Source of the DNA: Flavobacteriales bacterium UBA1986
GTDB taxonomy: Bacteria; Bacteroidota; Bacteroidia; Flavobacteriales_G; Salibacteraceae
Assembly: GCA_002336245.1 (NCBI GenBank)
Contig: DDDG01000022.1
Coordinates: 1-57,714, forward strand
DNA: 57,714 nt
Reading direction: 5' to 3'
The notes below the pieces were generated by a model, which did no database searches, had not been told where the DNA came from, and saw only the letters and a program-made list of their open reading frames with translations. Within the stretch, counting starts at the first letter, position 1; each line of letters opens with the position of its first letter. Below, one piece after another: positions 32,525 to 43,100 of the stretch. A program made the position numbers and the translations under genes.

Positions 32525-33547
32525 ATGCAACGGCTTTTAGCACCCCTCCTCTTCGTATGCTTCTTTTGCTCCGTTGCATTCGCTTCGAAGAATCAAGTCG
32601 ACAGCAATTACATTAAGGACTTCACTCAGCAGTACACCTTCAAGTTATTCGGCATTCAGAAGTACACCCGTTTGCACATAACCGAAAAATTTGGAGATCT
32701 CACCCACAGCTTCTATCCCAACGAACAAACCGACTTAGGTTTTGGCTTCAACTATAAATGGCTGGGAGTTGCGCTCACCGTCGACCCCAATCGTTCAAGA
32801 AATGTTGAAACCCTTGGCGAAACCAAAAAGTTGGATTTACAGCTGTTCAGCTATGGACGTAAGTTTGGTTTCGACGTCAACATCAGTCGCTACCAAGGCT
32901 TTTATCTAAACAACCCCGATGAACTTGGAGTAAAATGGGATCGCGTTCACTACCCGCTCCGCCCCGACATCAATACCAATCACACAGAATTCAATTGGTT
33001 CTACGTTCGGAACCACGAAAAATTCTCATACCGTGCCGCTTTTACTCAAAACGAAGAGCAGAAAAAAACTGCTGGTTCTTTGATTTTTGGAGCCTTCGCT
33101 GGAAATACTGGAATTCGTTCTGTCTTGGGCTTACAAACAATTCTTCTTGATGATCTAGTCAACAATACGCAGCAACTTCGTGGTGGAAATTTCAACTTTA
33201 TAGGTGGAGGAGCAGGTTATGCCGGAACCCTCACACACAAGGGTGGCTTCTATGGCACTTTGTCGTTTTTTGTGGGCTTAAGCGCGCAGTCCTCTGCCTT
33301 AGAGCGATTGAACGGCGAAAAAATCAATGAGTTTCGACTGAGAAGTCGGTCAAACACTCGCCTTTCTCTGGGCTACAATCATAAAGCGTTTTTCGCAGGA
33401 GTCTCAGGTATTATCGTTAACCGAGTGCTCCACAACGGACAATTTTACGAGGTAGAGAATGAGACTGGGCAGTTTCGATTCTTCGTCGGTAGGCGCTTCA
33501 ATTGGCGACCTATTCATATCTCAGTGCCTCTATTGGATCGAACTTAG
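32525..33547 (+). CDS. DUF4421-family outer-membrane protein
   Basis: 340 aa. A signal peptide (MQRLLAPLLFVCFFCSVAFA) is followed by beta-barrel-like sequence with the order expected for DUF4421: TDLGFGFNYKWLGVALTVDP, KKLDLQLFSYGRKFGFDVNISRYQGFYL, FNWFYVRNHEKFSYRAAFTQNEEQKKTAGSLI and a final FFVGRRFNWRP. Its function is unknown. The 3' 38 bases overlap the convergent permease gene. Confidence 0.82.
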   Translation: MQRLLAPLLFVCFFCSVAFASKNQVDSNYIKDFTQQYTFKLFGIQKYTRLHITEKFGDLTHSFYPNEQTDLGFGFNYKWLGVALTVDPNRSRNVETLGETKKLDLQLFSYGRKFGFDVNISRYQGFYLNNPDELGVKWDRVHYPLRPDINTNHTEFNWFYVRNHEKFSYRAAFTQNEEQKKTAGSLIFGAFAGNTGIRSVLGLQTILLDDLVNNTQQLRGGNFNFIGGGAGYAGTLTHKGGFYGTLSFFVGLSAQSSALERLNGEKINEFRLRSRSNTRLSLGYNHKAFFAGVSGIIVNRVLHNGQFYEVENETGQFRFFVGRRFNWRPIHISVPLLDRT

Positions 33548-34757
33548 CAGCCTTGTTTGCTGGGTAGTAGCCTGCTAGAACACCAACAATAAAGCAAAGA
33601 CTCACACCCAAACTGATCCAAAGCCATGGGATGATAAAGCTTACTCCCAGCACGAAGGACAGTATGTTCCCAATTCCAATTCCTAATACAATACCCAAAA
33701 ATCCGCCCAGTTGACACACAAGAACAGCCTCCGTTAAAAACTGAAACCGAATCATCTCTGCGCTCGCTCCTACCGCCTTCCGGATGCCGATTTCCCTAGT
33801 GCGCTCAGTTACCGAGACCAACATGATGTTCATTAAGCCAATCGCAGCACCCAAAAGGGTAATGATGCCAATGATGGTTGCTGCCACGGTCACAAAACTT
33901 ATGTTCTCAATCAACCTACTCGCGATGCTATCGCTGCGTCTAATTTCAAAATCTTCCTCTCCTCCAAGTGGAATCTGACGAATAATTCTCATCAAAGACT
34001 TGGCTTCATTGGTAGCCGTGAACAACGCTTCTGGGCTATTTACAGTTACACTAGCGGTGTAAGACATTGGTCTGTCGCTGGGCATTTGGCGAACAGCACT
34101 CACCGGGATGATCACCTGCCGGTCTCCGCTGAAGCCTATGCTCGAGCCTTTTTCTTCCAAGATTCCTATGACCTGAAACCGTTGCCCACGAACACTGATT
34201 CCCTTTCCTAAAGCACTTGAATTCGGAAATAGTTTATCCTCAATTTCTGAACCTATTATGGCCAGGCGACGTGCACCTTTTATCTCAGAAGGCATAAAAT
34301 TTCGTCCTTCTTGAAGACGATATCCTGAGGTTACCAAATAGTTCTCATCGCTTCCCCAGACTTGAACATTTGGGTTGGTTTTCTCAGCACGATGCGCAAT
34401 CGTAGCATTGAAACTCAATATTGCCGAAACCGATTTCACACAAGGGAAGTCGTAACGTTCAACAAATTGAAGTGCCTCGTAATAATCGATTCCACGGTAC
34501 GCTTTGGCGGAACCACCCCGATTTCCGGAACGTACCGAATTACTCTTGGATCGCATCGTGAAGGTGTTTGAACCCATTCTAGAAAATTCAGAATTGATGC
34601 TAGCCTTCAGTGCGTCAATGGCTGTAAGAATTCCAACCATTGCCGATATTCCCACACCAATAATCAGTACAGTCAGTAATGTCCTAAGCACTTGTGTGCG
34701 AATGGCGCGAAGGGCAATATTCATATTTTCTTTCCAGAGCTTCTTATTCACGAGCAA
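33510..34757 (-). CDS. ABC transporter permease, MacB/FtsX-like
   Basis: About 415 aa. Topology is one N-terminal membrane helix (VLRTLLTVLIIGVGISAMVGILTAI), a large periplasmic MacB-type domain, and three C-terminal helices including the GLMNIMLVSVTERTREIGIRKAVGAS FtsX signature. No ATP-binding partner gene lies beside it. The start is uncertain: TTG 34757, GTG 34751 and ATG 34724 are all in frame; the longest form is given because the KKLWKENMNIALRAIRTQ stretch before the first helix is usual. Confidence 0.88.
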   Translation of the reverse strand: MLVNKKLWKENMNIALRAIRTQVLRTLLTVLIIGVGISAMVGILTAIDALKASINSEFSRMGSNTFTMRSKSNSVRSGNRGGSAKAYRGIDYYEALQFVERYDFPCVKSVSAILSFNATIAHRAEKTNPNVQVWGSDENYLVTSGYRLQEGRNFMPSEIKGARRLAIIGSEIEDKLFPNSSALGKGISVRGQRFQVIGILEEKGSSIGFSGDRQVIIPVSAVRQMPSDRPMSYTASVTVNSPEALFTATNEAKSLMRIIRQIPLGGEEDFEIRRSDSIASRLIENISFVTVAATIIGIITLLGAAIGLMNIMLVSVTERTREIGIRKAVGASAEMIRFQFLTEAVLVCQLGGFLGIVLGIGIGNILSFVLGVSFIIPWLWISLGVSLCFIVGVLAGYYPANKAAKFDPIEALRYE

Positions 34758-34845
34758 AGGTGTATTTCAATGCAATTGACGCAGTTCAAATGATTAAATT
34801 CGCAACCCCGTAATGCTTATTTGAATCAAAGATAACTCGACACAC

Positions 34846-37119
34846 ATGGCGTTTGACATTGAAATGATAAAAGAGGTTTATGCAAGATATCCGGAGCGCA
34901 TCGAGGCTGCTCGGAAGATATTAAACCGTCCATTGAGCCTTTCAGAAAAAATTCTTTACACCCACCTCTGGGATGGAAAGGCAACTGAAGTCTTTGAAAG
35001 AGGCGGCTCTTATGTCGATTTCGCTCCAGACCGGGTTGCTATGCAAGACGCCACGGCGCAAATGGCTTTGCTTCAATTCATGCAAGCTGGAAAACCAAAA
35101 GCAGCTGTTCCTTCAACGGTACATGCCGATCACTTGATTCAAGCAAGAGTTGGCGCCGACAAAGACCTTCAAGAATCCATCAATAAAAACAATGAGGTTT
35201 ACAACTTCTTGGAATCTGTTTCGGATAAATACGGAATCGGTTTTTGGAAACCCGGCGCTGGAATCATTCACCAAGTAGTTCTTGAAAACTACGCCTTCCC
35301 AGGAGGAATGATGATTGGAACCGACTCACATACCGTGAACGCTGGTGGTTTGGGTATGGTTGCCATAGGAGTGGGCGGTGCTGATGCCGTAGACGTGATG
35401 GCTGGCATGCCTTGGGAACTTAAATTCCCAAAACTGATTGGCGTGAAGCTCACGGGCAAAATGAGCGGTTGGACTTCTGCAAAGGATGTGATCCTCAAAG
35501 TTGCTGGAATCTTAACGGTAAAAGGTGGAACTGGTGCTATTGTGGAATACTTCGGAGAAGGTGCCATCTCTATGTCTTGCACAGGAAAAGGAACCATTTG
35601 CAATATGGGAGCAGAAATTGGAGCTACCACCTCGACCTTTGGATACGACGACTCCATGGCCCGTTACCTTAAGGCCACAGGAAGAACCGAAGTAGCTGAG
35701 ATGGCCAATGAAATTCGTGAGCATCTTACCGGCGACGACGAGGTTTATGCAAACCCAGAAAAATACTTCGACCAGGTCATTGAAATTAATCTCGACACTC
35801 TAGAGCCACACCTAAACGGTCCGTTTTCTCCAGATATCGCTACGCCAATTTCGGAAATGGCAGCGAGAGCAGCAAAAGAAGGATGGCCAACAGAGGTTAA
35901 AGTGGGCTTAATTGGTTCTTGTACCAACTCCTCTTACGAGGATATTTCACGAGCAGCATCAATTGCGGCGCAAGCTGAAGCAAAAAACCTGAAGACCAAA
36001 TCTGAATTCACAGTTACCCCAGGTTCAGAACAAGTTCGCTTTACAATCGAACGAGATGGCTTCATCAAAACTTTTGAAAGCATCGGCGGCGATGTTTTCG
36101 CAAACGCTTGTGGGCCTTGTATTGGTCAATGGGCGCGCGCAGGAGCTGACAAGCAAAAGAAGAATACCATCGTTCATTCATTCAATAGGAATTTTTCGAA
36201 GCGCGCCGATGGCAACCCCAACACCCATGCATTCGTTGGCTCTCCAGAGCTTGTAACCGCCATTGCCATAGCTGGAAACCTTGGCTTCAACCCACTCAAG
36301 GATAGCTTGACGAATGAACGCGGCGAGCAAGTAATGCTCGACCCACCTACAGGCCATGAATTGCCAGAAAAAGGATTCGATGTTGAAGATGCAGGATATT
36401 TAGCGCCGGCAGAAGACGGCAGCGGCATTGACGTAGTGGTTAAACCAGATTCTCAACGCCTGGAGTTGTTGACTCCTTTCGAAGCTTGGGATGGTAAGAA
36501 CATTACAGGAATGAAATTGCTGATCAAAGCTCATGGAAAATGCACCACCGATCACATTTCTATGGCCGGACCTTGGTTGAGATTCCGCGGACATCTAGAC
36601 AACATTTCCAACAACACACTTACTGGAGCAGTGAACGCCTTCAACATGGAGTCGAATTCAGTGAAAAGTCAACTGACTGGTGAGCACGGAGAAGTGCCAG
36701 CTGTTCAACGTGAATACAAAGCTGCAAACATTGCCAGCATTGTTGTAGGTGATTCGAACTATGGTGAAGGATCTTCCAGAGAACATGCAGCTATGCAACC
36801 TCGTCATCTCGGAGTTCGCATCGTCCTAGTAAAATCCTTTGCGCGAATTCATGAAACGAATTTGAAAAAGCAAGGAATGCTAGGTCTCACGTTCGCAAAT
36901 GAAAGCGATTACGATAAGATCCAGGAGGACGACACCATCAATATGTTGGACTTGGTAGACTTCGCACCAGGCAAGAACTTGAATTTAGAGTTCGTACATG
37001 CCGATGGAACGAAAGATGTGATTGAAACAAAACACACCTACAATGCAAGTCAGATTGAATGGTTTAAAGCAGGGTCTGCCCTAAACTTAATTCGTCTAAA
37101 ATCTCAAGCCCAAGCCTAA
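34846..37119 (+). CDS. acn: Aconitate hydratase, mitochondrial type
   Basis: 757 aa, isomerises citrate to isocitrate in the TCA cycle. The three iron-sulfur ligands are visible as one Cys in GLIGSCTNSSYEDISRA and two in ANACGPCIGQW. GTDSHTVNAGGLGMVAIGVGGADAVDVM and the C-terminal GDSNYGEGSSREHAAMQPRHLG swivel-domain motif are intact. The length and order match the mitochondrial-type enzyme rather than E. coli AcnA (891 aa). The stop overlaps the convergent T9SS gene by three bases. Confidence 0.96.
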   Translation: MAFDIEMIKEVYARYPERIEAARKILNRPLSLSEKILYTHLWDGKATEVFERGGSYVDFAPDRVAMQDATAQMALLQFMQAGKPKAAVPSTVHADHLIQARVGADKDLQESINKNNEVYNFLESVSDKYGIGFWKPGAGIIHQVVLENYAFPGGMMIGTDSHTVNAGGLGMVAIGVGGADAVDVMAGMPWELKFPKLIGVKLTGKMSGWTSAKDVILKVAGILTVKGGTGAIVEYFGEGAISMSCTGKGTICNMGAEIGATTSTFGYDDSMARYLKATGRTEVAEMANEIREHLTGDDEVYANPEKYFDQVIEINLDTLEPHLNGPFSPDIATPISEMAARAAKEGWPTEVKVGLIGSCTNSSYEDISRAASIAAQAEAKNLKTKSEFTVTPGSEQVRFTIERDGFIKTFESIGGDVFANACGPCIGQWARAGADKQKKNTIVHSFNRNFSKRADGNPNTHAFVGSPELVTAIAIAGNLGFNPLKDSLTNERGEQVMLDPPTGHELPEKGFDVEDAGYLAPAEDGSGIDVVVKPDSQRLELLTPFEAWDGKNITGMKLLIKAHGKCTTDHISMAGPWLRFRGHLDNISNNTLTGAVNAFNMESNSVKSQLTGEHGEVPAVQREYKAANIASIVVGDSNYGEGSSREHAAMQPRHLGVRIVLVKSFARIHETNLKKQGMLGLTFANESDYDKIQEDDTINMLDLVDFAPGKNLNLEFVHADGTKDVIETKHTYNASQIEWFKAGSALNLIRLKSQAQA

Positions 37120-38282
37120 AGCTTGGTAAAACGTTTCTGGATTTGGGCGTCGCCTTGAGAGATTATCAGGAAATATACTCCTGAACTCAATTCCGAAAGC
37201 TCGATGGAAGACTCTATGTTGTGGTTAGTTATTAACAGACAACCTCGAACGTCAAATACTTGAGTTAGGTAATCTTCGTCTGCCTTTAAACCATAAACAT
37301 TCAGTACATCGTCTACTGGATTCGGCCCAATAGTAAGTCCGTCAAGGCCATTTCGCTCAGTAACTAAAAGAGGTTCTTCGAAACGCAATAAGAAGGAAAC
37401 GTCGAGGTGAAATATCCCAACAGTTGAAGCCCACGAAGTACCGGGTCGATAGCGCCCGTTCCAACCTTCTAAATCACTGTTGTATCGAATTGGTGTATTC
37501 GCAATTAAACTGTGATTGTAATGTCCTGGCTCAACGTTCGACTCTACATCTTGAACCTCATAAGTCATAAATGCATTCACCTTTTTCTTTGGATATAAAT
37601 AAGGGTCCAGTGTATCACCTGCATAAGTCTTATTGAAATGATCGAAGCTGAGGCTAATGCCGAATTTCCCTCCTCCACGAACATATAGATCCACAGGGAT
37701 TTCCAAGTTTCGAATCGCTCCGAAATTGCTTGTATCGTCATTCCCAAGAAAATAGGTTGTTTCTAAAGTCGGGTCAGAACCTTTTCGGAATCTCCAATCA
37801 TATTCAGCACTTGCGTAGGATGCTCCACTAGGCCAATTGGGGTCCACAACTTTCTCAAGCGCACCATCGTTATAAAACTGCACCCATAAAATATCTGAAA
37901 GTGTATCGAAGGGCCTGAAGTACCTATAGGCAATGGAGACCTTTTCAACCGTGTAGCTCCTCGTGCTGTCTAAAACGGCATTCGTTTGTGAGAACAAGGG
38001 AGCGCAAGGATCTAAAACTTGACCTACTCCATGAGTAGAGACTTTTGCTACGCCCGTACTGTATCCAACAAAGACGGTGGTATCTGGAAAAACGAAGTTC
38101 TTTCTTGTTCGCTCCTGATCTGAAAAATCAGAAATCGTTTTGGCATAATTGAACCACTCCCGAACAGTTGTACCCACCTTTTCGACTCGGCCATAGGGAG
38201 AATTCGAGACGTCCTGAGCTACCAATAAAGTCGGCCAGGCAAGCAAATAAAAAATGAAGAAAATTGAAATTTTCAATTTCAT
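37116..38282 (-). CDS. Secreted protein with T9SS sorting domain
   Basis: 388 aa from the ATG at 38282, which starts a signal peptide (MKLKISIFFIFYLLAWPTLLVAQ). The C-terminal 80 residues are a type A sorting domain: LTIGPNPVDDVLNVYGL, TQVFDVRGCLL, ELSELSSGVYFLII and KRFTKL. The middle part has no recognised enzyme motif. A -7 box (TATCTTTG on the minus strand, 38291-38298) lies eight bases before the ATG. The earlier in-frame start at 38381 is rejected since it would read through this promoter. Confidence 0.8.
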   Translation of the reverse strand: MKLKISIFFIFYLLAWPTLLVAQDVSNSPYGRVEKVGTTVREWFNYAKTISDFSDQERTRKNFVFPDTTVFVGYSTGVAKVSTHGVGQVLDPCAPLFSQTNAVLDSTRSYTVEKVSIAYRYFRPFDTLSDILWVQFYNDGALEKVVDPNWPSGASYASAEYDWRFRKGSDPTLETTYFLGNDDTSNFGAIRNLEIPVDLYVRGGGKFGISLSFDHFNKTYAGDTLDPYLYPKKKVNAFMTYEVQDVESNVEPGHYNHSLIANTPIRYNSDLEGWNGRYRPGTSWASTVGIFHLDVSFLLRFEEPLLVTERNGLDGLTIGPNPVDDVLNVYGLKADEDYLTQVFDVRGCLLITNHNIESSIELSELSSGVYFLIISQGDAQIQKRFTKL

Positions 38283-38290
38283 GAATCTTA

Positions 38291-38298
38291 CAAAGATA
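38291..38298 (-). promoter_or_regulatory. -7 box of the T9SS protein gene
   Basis: TATCTTTG on the minus strand, eight bases before the ATG at 38282; a TTTG lies 22 bases further upstream. The leader would be only one to four bases. Confidence 0.5.
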
Positions 38299-38407
38299 CA
38301 GTCGCTTCTGTACTTAACTTCAAAAGCTCGATAAGGATGAACTATAACCGCTAAAAAAAAGGCGGCAGCCCCGCAAACCAATTGATTCTAACTGCGTTTA
38401 GATTTGA

Positions 38408-38415
38408 TATATTTG
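38408..38415 (+). promoter_or_regulatory. -7 box, probable leaderless start
   Basis: TATATTTG matches TAnnTTTG exactly and ends five bases before the ATG at 38421. Confidence 0.55.
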
Positions 38416-38420
38416 TTTGA

Positions 38421-39173
38421 ATGCGCGTACTCCTAACCTTCATTAGTATTTCGCTCCTTTTTGGAAGCTTGAAGGCACATGCGCAGGACTCATCTCCTTC
38501 CACAGGAATCAAAACGATTTTCAAAAAAGAATATTACGGAGGCATCGTACTTCATACTCAAGGCCTAGGATTAAACTTTCGAGCTTCTAAATTCCTCAAC
38601 GTAGATCTTCGCAGAATTCTCGGGCTTGAAATGGTGAACATCAAACATGCTAAAGAATTTAAGTCTTACAACCCCTACGTAGCAAGCGGCAACAAGAGCT
38701 TCGTATACGGCAAAAAGAATTCAGTTCTTAGCCTTCGTCCAACATTTGGGCGGGAAATGGTGATGTTCCATAAGTTGGCAAAACGCGGAGTTCAAATCAG
38801 TAGAGTTTGGATGGCTGGACCAGCTCTCGCATTCGTAAAACCTGTATACCTAGTAGTATACAACCCCAATGGAGAAGGTGGACGAACATCCCTTGAACGC
38901 TACGATGAACTTAAGCATCGCTTCGACCTCATTGAGGGACGAGGACCAATGTTGAAAGGCATAGAAGAGAGTGAGCTCGTTCCTGGAGTTCACTTGAAAT
39001 ATGGTTTTAATTTCGAATACGCCCCCGAAGCGGAGACGGTTCGCTCTTTTGAGGTCGGTATGAACTTCGACGCATATTACAAGCCAATTTCAATCATGGC
39101 TTTTGAGAACGACCAACAGTTCTTCGTTACTTTGTATGCGAATTTTTTCTTTGGAAAAAAGTATTTACACTAG
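38421..39173 (+). CDS. Exported protein, probable outer-membrane barrel
   Basis: 250 aa. A signal peptide (MRVLLTFISISLLFGSLKAHAQ) is followed by alternating strands with many aromatic and glycine residues (YYGGIVLHTQGLGLNFRASK, VLSLRPTFGRE, VGMNFDAYYKPISIMA) and a C-terminal QQFFVTLYANFFFGKKYLH, typical of the last strand of an outer-membrane barrel. I do not recognise the family with confidence. lipA starts on the base after its stop codon, so the two are probably one transcript. Confidence 0.75.
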   Translation: MRVLLTFISISLLFGSLKAHAQDSSPSTGIKTIFKKEYYGGIVLHTQGLGLNFRASKFLNVDLRRILGLEMVNIKHAKEFKSYNPYVASGNKSFVYGKKNSVLSLRPTFGREMVMFHKLAKRGVQISRVWMAGPALAFVKPVYLVVYNPNGEGGRTSLERYDELKHRFDLIEGRGPMLKGIEESELVPGVHLKYGFNFEYAPEAETVRSFEVGMNFDAYYKPISIMAFENDQQFFVTLYANFFFGKKYLH

Positions 39174-40037
39174 ATGGAATCAACCGTGGAGAAAGAAGAG
39201 ATCAAGAGAAAACCATCTTGGCTCCGAGTTAAGTTACCTGTAGGGAAAGAATATAAGAAGGTTCGTTCGCTGGTGGACGACCATAAGCTCCACACGATTT
39301 GTGAGAGCGGGAACTGTCCAAATATGGGCGAATGCTGGGGCGCAGGAACTGCCACCTTTATGATTTTAGGAAACGTGTGTACTCGCTCTTGCGGTTTCTG
39401 CAATGTTGCCACCGGCGTTCCCGAAGGAGTAGACGCATTTGAACCACTTCGAGTTGCAAAGTCTGTGAAGTTGATGAAGGTGAAGCATTGCGTAATTACT
39501 TCGGTTGACCGCGATGACTTAAAAGACGGTGGTTCTGAAATCTGGGCTGAAACAGTTAATACGATTCGCCGCTTGAGTCCAGAAACGACCATGGAAACGC
39601 TCATTCCCGATTTTCGGGGAGTTTGGGACAATCTGCAACGCATCATCGATGTGGCTCCTGAAATTGTATCTCATAATCTTGAGACCGTTCGAAGACTTAC
39701 CAAACAAGTTCGTATTCAAGCTAGATACGATCGAAGTTTAGAGGTTCTTTATCGGTTAGGAAAGGCCGGAATGAAATCAAAGTCGGGGATTATGCTCGGA
39801 CTTGGTGAAACGGATGAGGAGGTTATTGAGACGATGGACGACCTTCGCTCAGTTGGCGTTCAGGTTATCACTTTGGGTCAATATCTTCAACCGACTAAGA
39901 AGCATTTGCCTGTAGCTGAATGGATTCACCCGGACATTTTTGCACGTTATAAAGAAATTGGCTTGCAAAAAGGCTTTCAATACGTTGAAAGCGGACCACT
40001 TGTACGCTCCTCTTATCATGCAGAAAAGCACATTTAA
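39174..40037 (+). CDS. lipA: Lipoyl synthase
   Basis: 287 aa radical-SAM enzyme that inserts two sulfurs into octanoylated lipoyl domains. The auxiliary cluster motif is CESGNCPNMGECW and the radical-SAM cluster motif is CTRSCGFC; VSHNLETV, SGIMLGLGET and the C-terminal RSSY serine ligand are present. The ATG follows the previous stop with no spacer. No lipB is adjacent. Confidence 0.96.
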   Translation: MESTVEKEEIKRKPSWLRVKLPVGKEYKKVRSLVDDHKLHTICESGNCPNMGECWGAGTATFMILGNVCTRSCGFCNVATGVPEGVDAFEPLRVAKSVKLMKVKHCVITSVDRDDLKDGGSEIWAETVNTIRRLSPETTMETLIPDFRGVWDNLQRIIDVAPEIVSHNLETVRRLTKQVRIQARYDRSLEVLYRLGKAGMKSKSGIMLGLGETDEEVIETMDDLRSVGVQVITLGQYLQPTKKHLPVAEWIHPDIFARYKEIGLQKGFQYVESGPLVRSSYHAEKHI

Positions 40038-40144
40038 GAAGATAACCACCCGCTCAATAAAGCCGCTTTCTTCCTAACAATGCGAACAATTTAACCGCTT
40101 CGTTTTTTAATATATTGCAAACGGAAATTTTATACCGAAGAATT

Positions 40145-43100
40145 ATGAATCGGAAAGTACTATTTGGATCAGCAATCGCCCTAACACTTGCCTCTGCAGG
40201 TGTGTTCTTTAACGTTGATCGCACAGCTTCCTACGAAGCACGAGTTGAGAAACAAGAATTCGCTCCCCGCGCCAAGGATTGGGAAGACGACATGAAGCGA
40301 AACGCCAAAACTGGTTTGGTAGATGAAGCAGCCCTCGCTCATGGTCGAGTTCAAATGAAAGAGCGGGCCGCTAAACGGGGCGTGGCTGACATGTCTTTTC
40401 AGTTTTTAGGTCCAAACAACATTGGTGGACGCACGCGAGCCATCATGGTAGACTTTAACAACAATCAGCGGATTTATGCCGGTGGTACTTCTGGTGGCTT
40501 GTTCATTTCAGATAATGGCGGAAATGAGTGGACAACTCAATGGGACTTTGAAGACAATCTTTACATCGGATCTATCGGTCAAACTGGAAATGGAGATGTA
40601 TTCGTAGGAACAGGTCATTCATTTGATGACGGTAATGGTACTGGTATCTATAAATCTTCAGATGATGGGCAAACTTGGAGTGTTCTTGAATCTACGCAGA
40701 GTTCAGACTTTTCAGCATGTAATTGGATGATTGCTCATCCAAACGACGATAGAACTCTATTTGTCTGTACAAATGCTGGCGTGATGCTCACAGAAGATGG
40801 AGGTTCAACTTGGACTAAAGTTGTATACGATCCAAGTGGTACTGTTCCAATTACAGGAATGCGCAACGCTGCTTGGTCAGGAGATGAGAAAGTTCTTTAC
40901 GTTGCGAGTGGCTCAGGTGTGTATTATTCCTCTACCCCTACCGACCCGTTTTCATTTACAAAAGCCAATGGCGTGCCAGGAGCGCAACGGATTCAAGTCG
41001 GAACTACCGATGCCAATCCAAACGTAGCGTATGTGGCCACGGCCTCAGGCTCGAACACCTTTGGTACCGTATTTAAAACTGCAAACAAAGGAGAAGACTG
41101 GAACCCTATCGATCCAGCGCCACCACGTTCGAATCCTGGATTCCGAGAATTAGGAGGTCAGTTCTTTCACAATTTCCTATTTGGTGTTCGTCAAGATGTT
41201 GAAGACGTCTTTTTTGTTGGTGGTGTAGATATATGGAGGTTCGACGGAAACTGGACTCTTGCTGCTTTGCGTGGTCAAGGATCACCTATTAGAATGCACG
41301 TGGATCATCACACATTGGTATGGGATCCAACAGACCCTTTGATTGGTTACTTTACAAACGATGGTGGAGTTTTTAAAACATTGGATGGAGGTTATAGCTT
41401 CTTTGAAATGGCAAAAGGATTCCAAACAACCCAATTCTATGGCATGGCTTTCAATAGAGAAGGAAATGTCGTTGGAGGAACACAAGATCAAGGAAACATC
41501 ATCATCGATCCCGGAGTGTTTGGAACACCTGATTATGGAAACAGAAATTCAAATCAAGGAGTACTGAATGGTGATGGCTTTGATGCCGCTGCTTCTCAAA
41601 TTGTAGATGCGAAATTCACCACCGCACAGAATACTTCTATTGGTCGTTCACGATTTGCTGACGAGCAAGGTGGTGGAATTGTTTTTCATGAGTTCGATCC
41701 ACTTGGAGGTAAAATTGGTGGAGTTAGCGGGAAGTTCTGGACAGTAACTGAACTATGGGAATCTCTCAACGACACTTATAGCCGTGATTCAGTAGAATTC
41801 ATTGTAGATACTGCAGACCAGGTTATGGGTATAGGGAATGGTTCTCAAAAAACCTTTACAGGATTTATTGAACCCAGCCAAGCTTCTGCCGTACCTGTCT
41901 ACACCAGCTTATCTGTGAGCTCTGGAGTAAGTGTGGCAAATGATTTTGATGGAGACGGCGCCCTTGATGGAGACGGCATCGGAACTGTTGACCCGCAAAC
42001 AGGAAGAGTGCAGGTTACCTTCAATGTTGCTCCGCAAACAAATGCTCAAGTAAAATTGAACTATACTTCTACCTATCCTGCAGGAGGAGTTCTAAACCTC
42101 TTAAGCAAGACCGAAAATCTTCCTATCCGTCATGTACTCAAGTCTAGTTTATCGCCTGGCGATCGTCTCATGGTACAAGACCCTGTTCAATCTGTATTAG
42201 CAGTCACTTCCGCGACAGACCAAGATGGTGTTGGAGCGCCAGCAAATGGTGCTGGACTTCTAGTGACTAGAAATGCCTTGCGTTTCAATGAAGAAGTTGA
42301 GTGGACTCTCTTGGAATTGGGTGGTCAGCCGAACGCCATTGAGTTCTCGCCTGATGGAAGACATATGTACTACTCGATTGGAGGTAACGTGCGTCGCCTT
42401 ACCGGCTTAGAGAAAATCTATCCGCCGATGACAAAAGCTGAAATCTCTGATGCAATCAGCATCTCTACAATTTACACTGGAAGCGGAAGCGTTGGTGGGT
42501 TGGCGCTCAACCCCAACGACCCGACTCAATTGGCCGTTTTTGTAGGAGGTGTTGGACACTCTGCTCACGTAGTAGTTGTCAGCAATGCATCTACCAACCC
42601 TTCATCTGTAAATGTGAATGGCGACTTCCCAAGCGATGTTCCAGCCTTTGACGGCGATTGGGACATCAATTCACCTGGACGTTTGGTGGTTGGAACTCAA
42701 TTTGGAGTTCTAGCGACCGACAACTTCACAGAACCAATGCCCGAATGGACCGTTGTTGGAAGCACAGACTTCACCTTTGCTGAAGTTCGATACGTTCGTC
42801 AGCAGCACATGAGAGGCGCAGCCAATGAAGGAGTGTTCTACTTTGGTTCTTACGGTCGCGGAATGTGGAAGTCTGAAAGTTTAGTGAGTGTTGAAGAGCG
42901 CACTCAGTTCGACGATTGGAATGAAAGCGAACTCGAAATGCTTTCCATCTATCCAAACCCAGCTGTTTCTGATGCAAAAGTTCAACTCATCACTGATGGA
43001 GTTGAAAAAGCTCAATTGAGCGTGTTCAACATCAAAGGCGACCGCGTTCTAAACAGAACATTGAACAGCTTACAAGATGGAGAAAATGAGATTGAATTCA

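Noticed and set aside
33510..33547. 38-base convergent overlap as a special regulatory device
   Set aside because: Short 3' overlaps recur in this compact region (21534, 27675, 37116, 52094) and need no special explanation.
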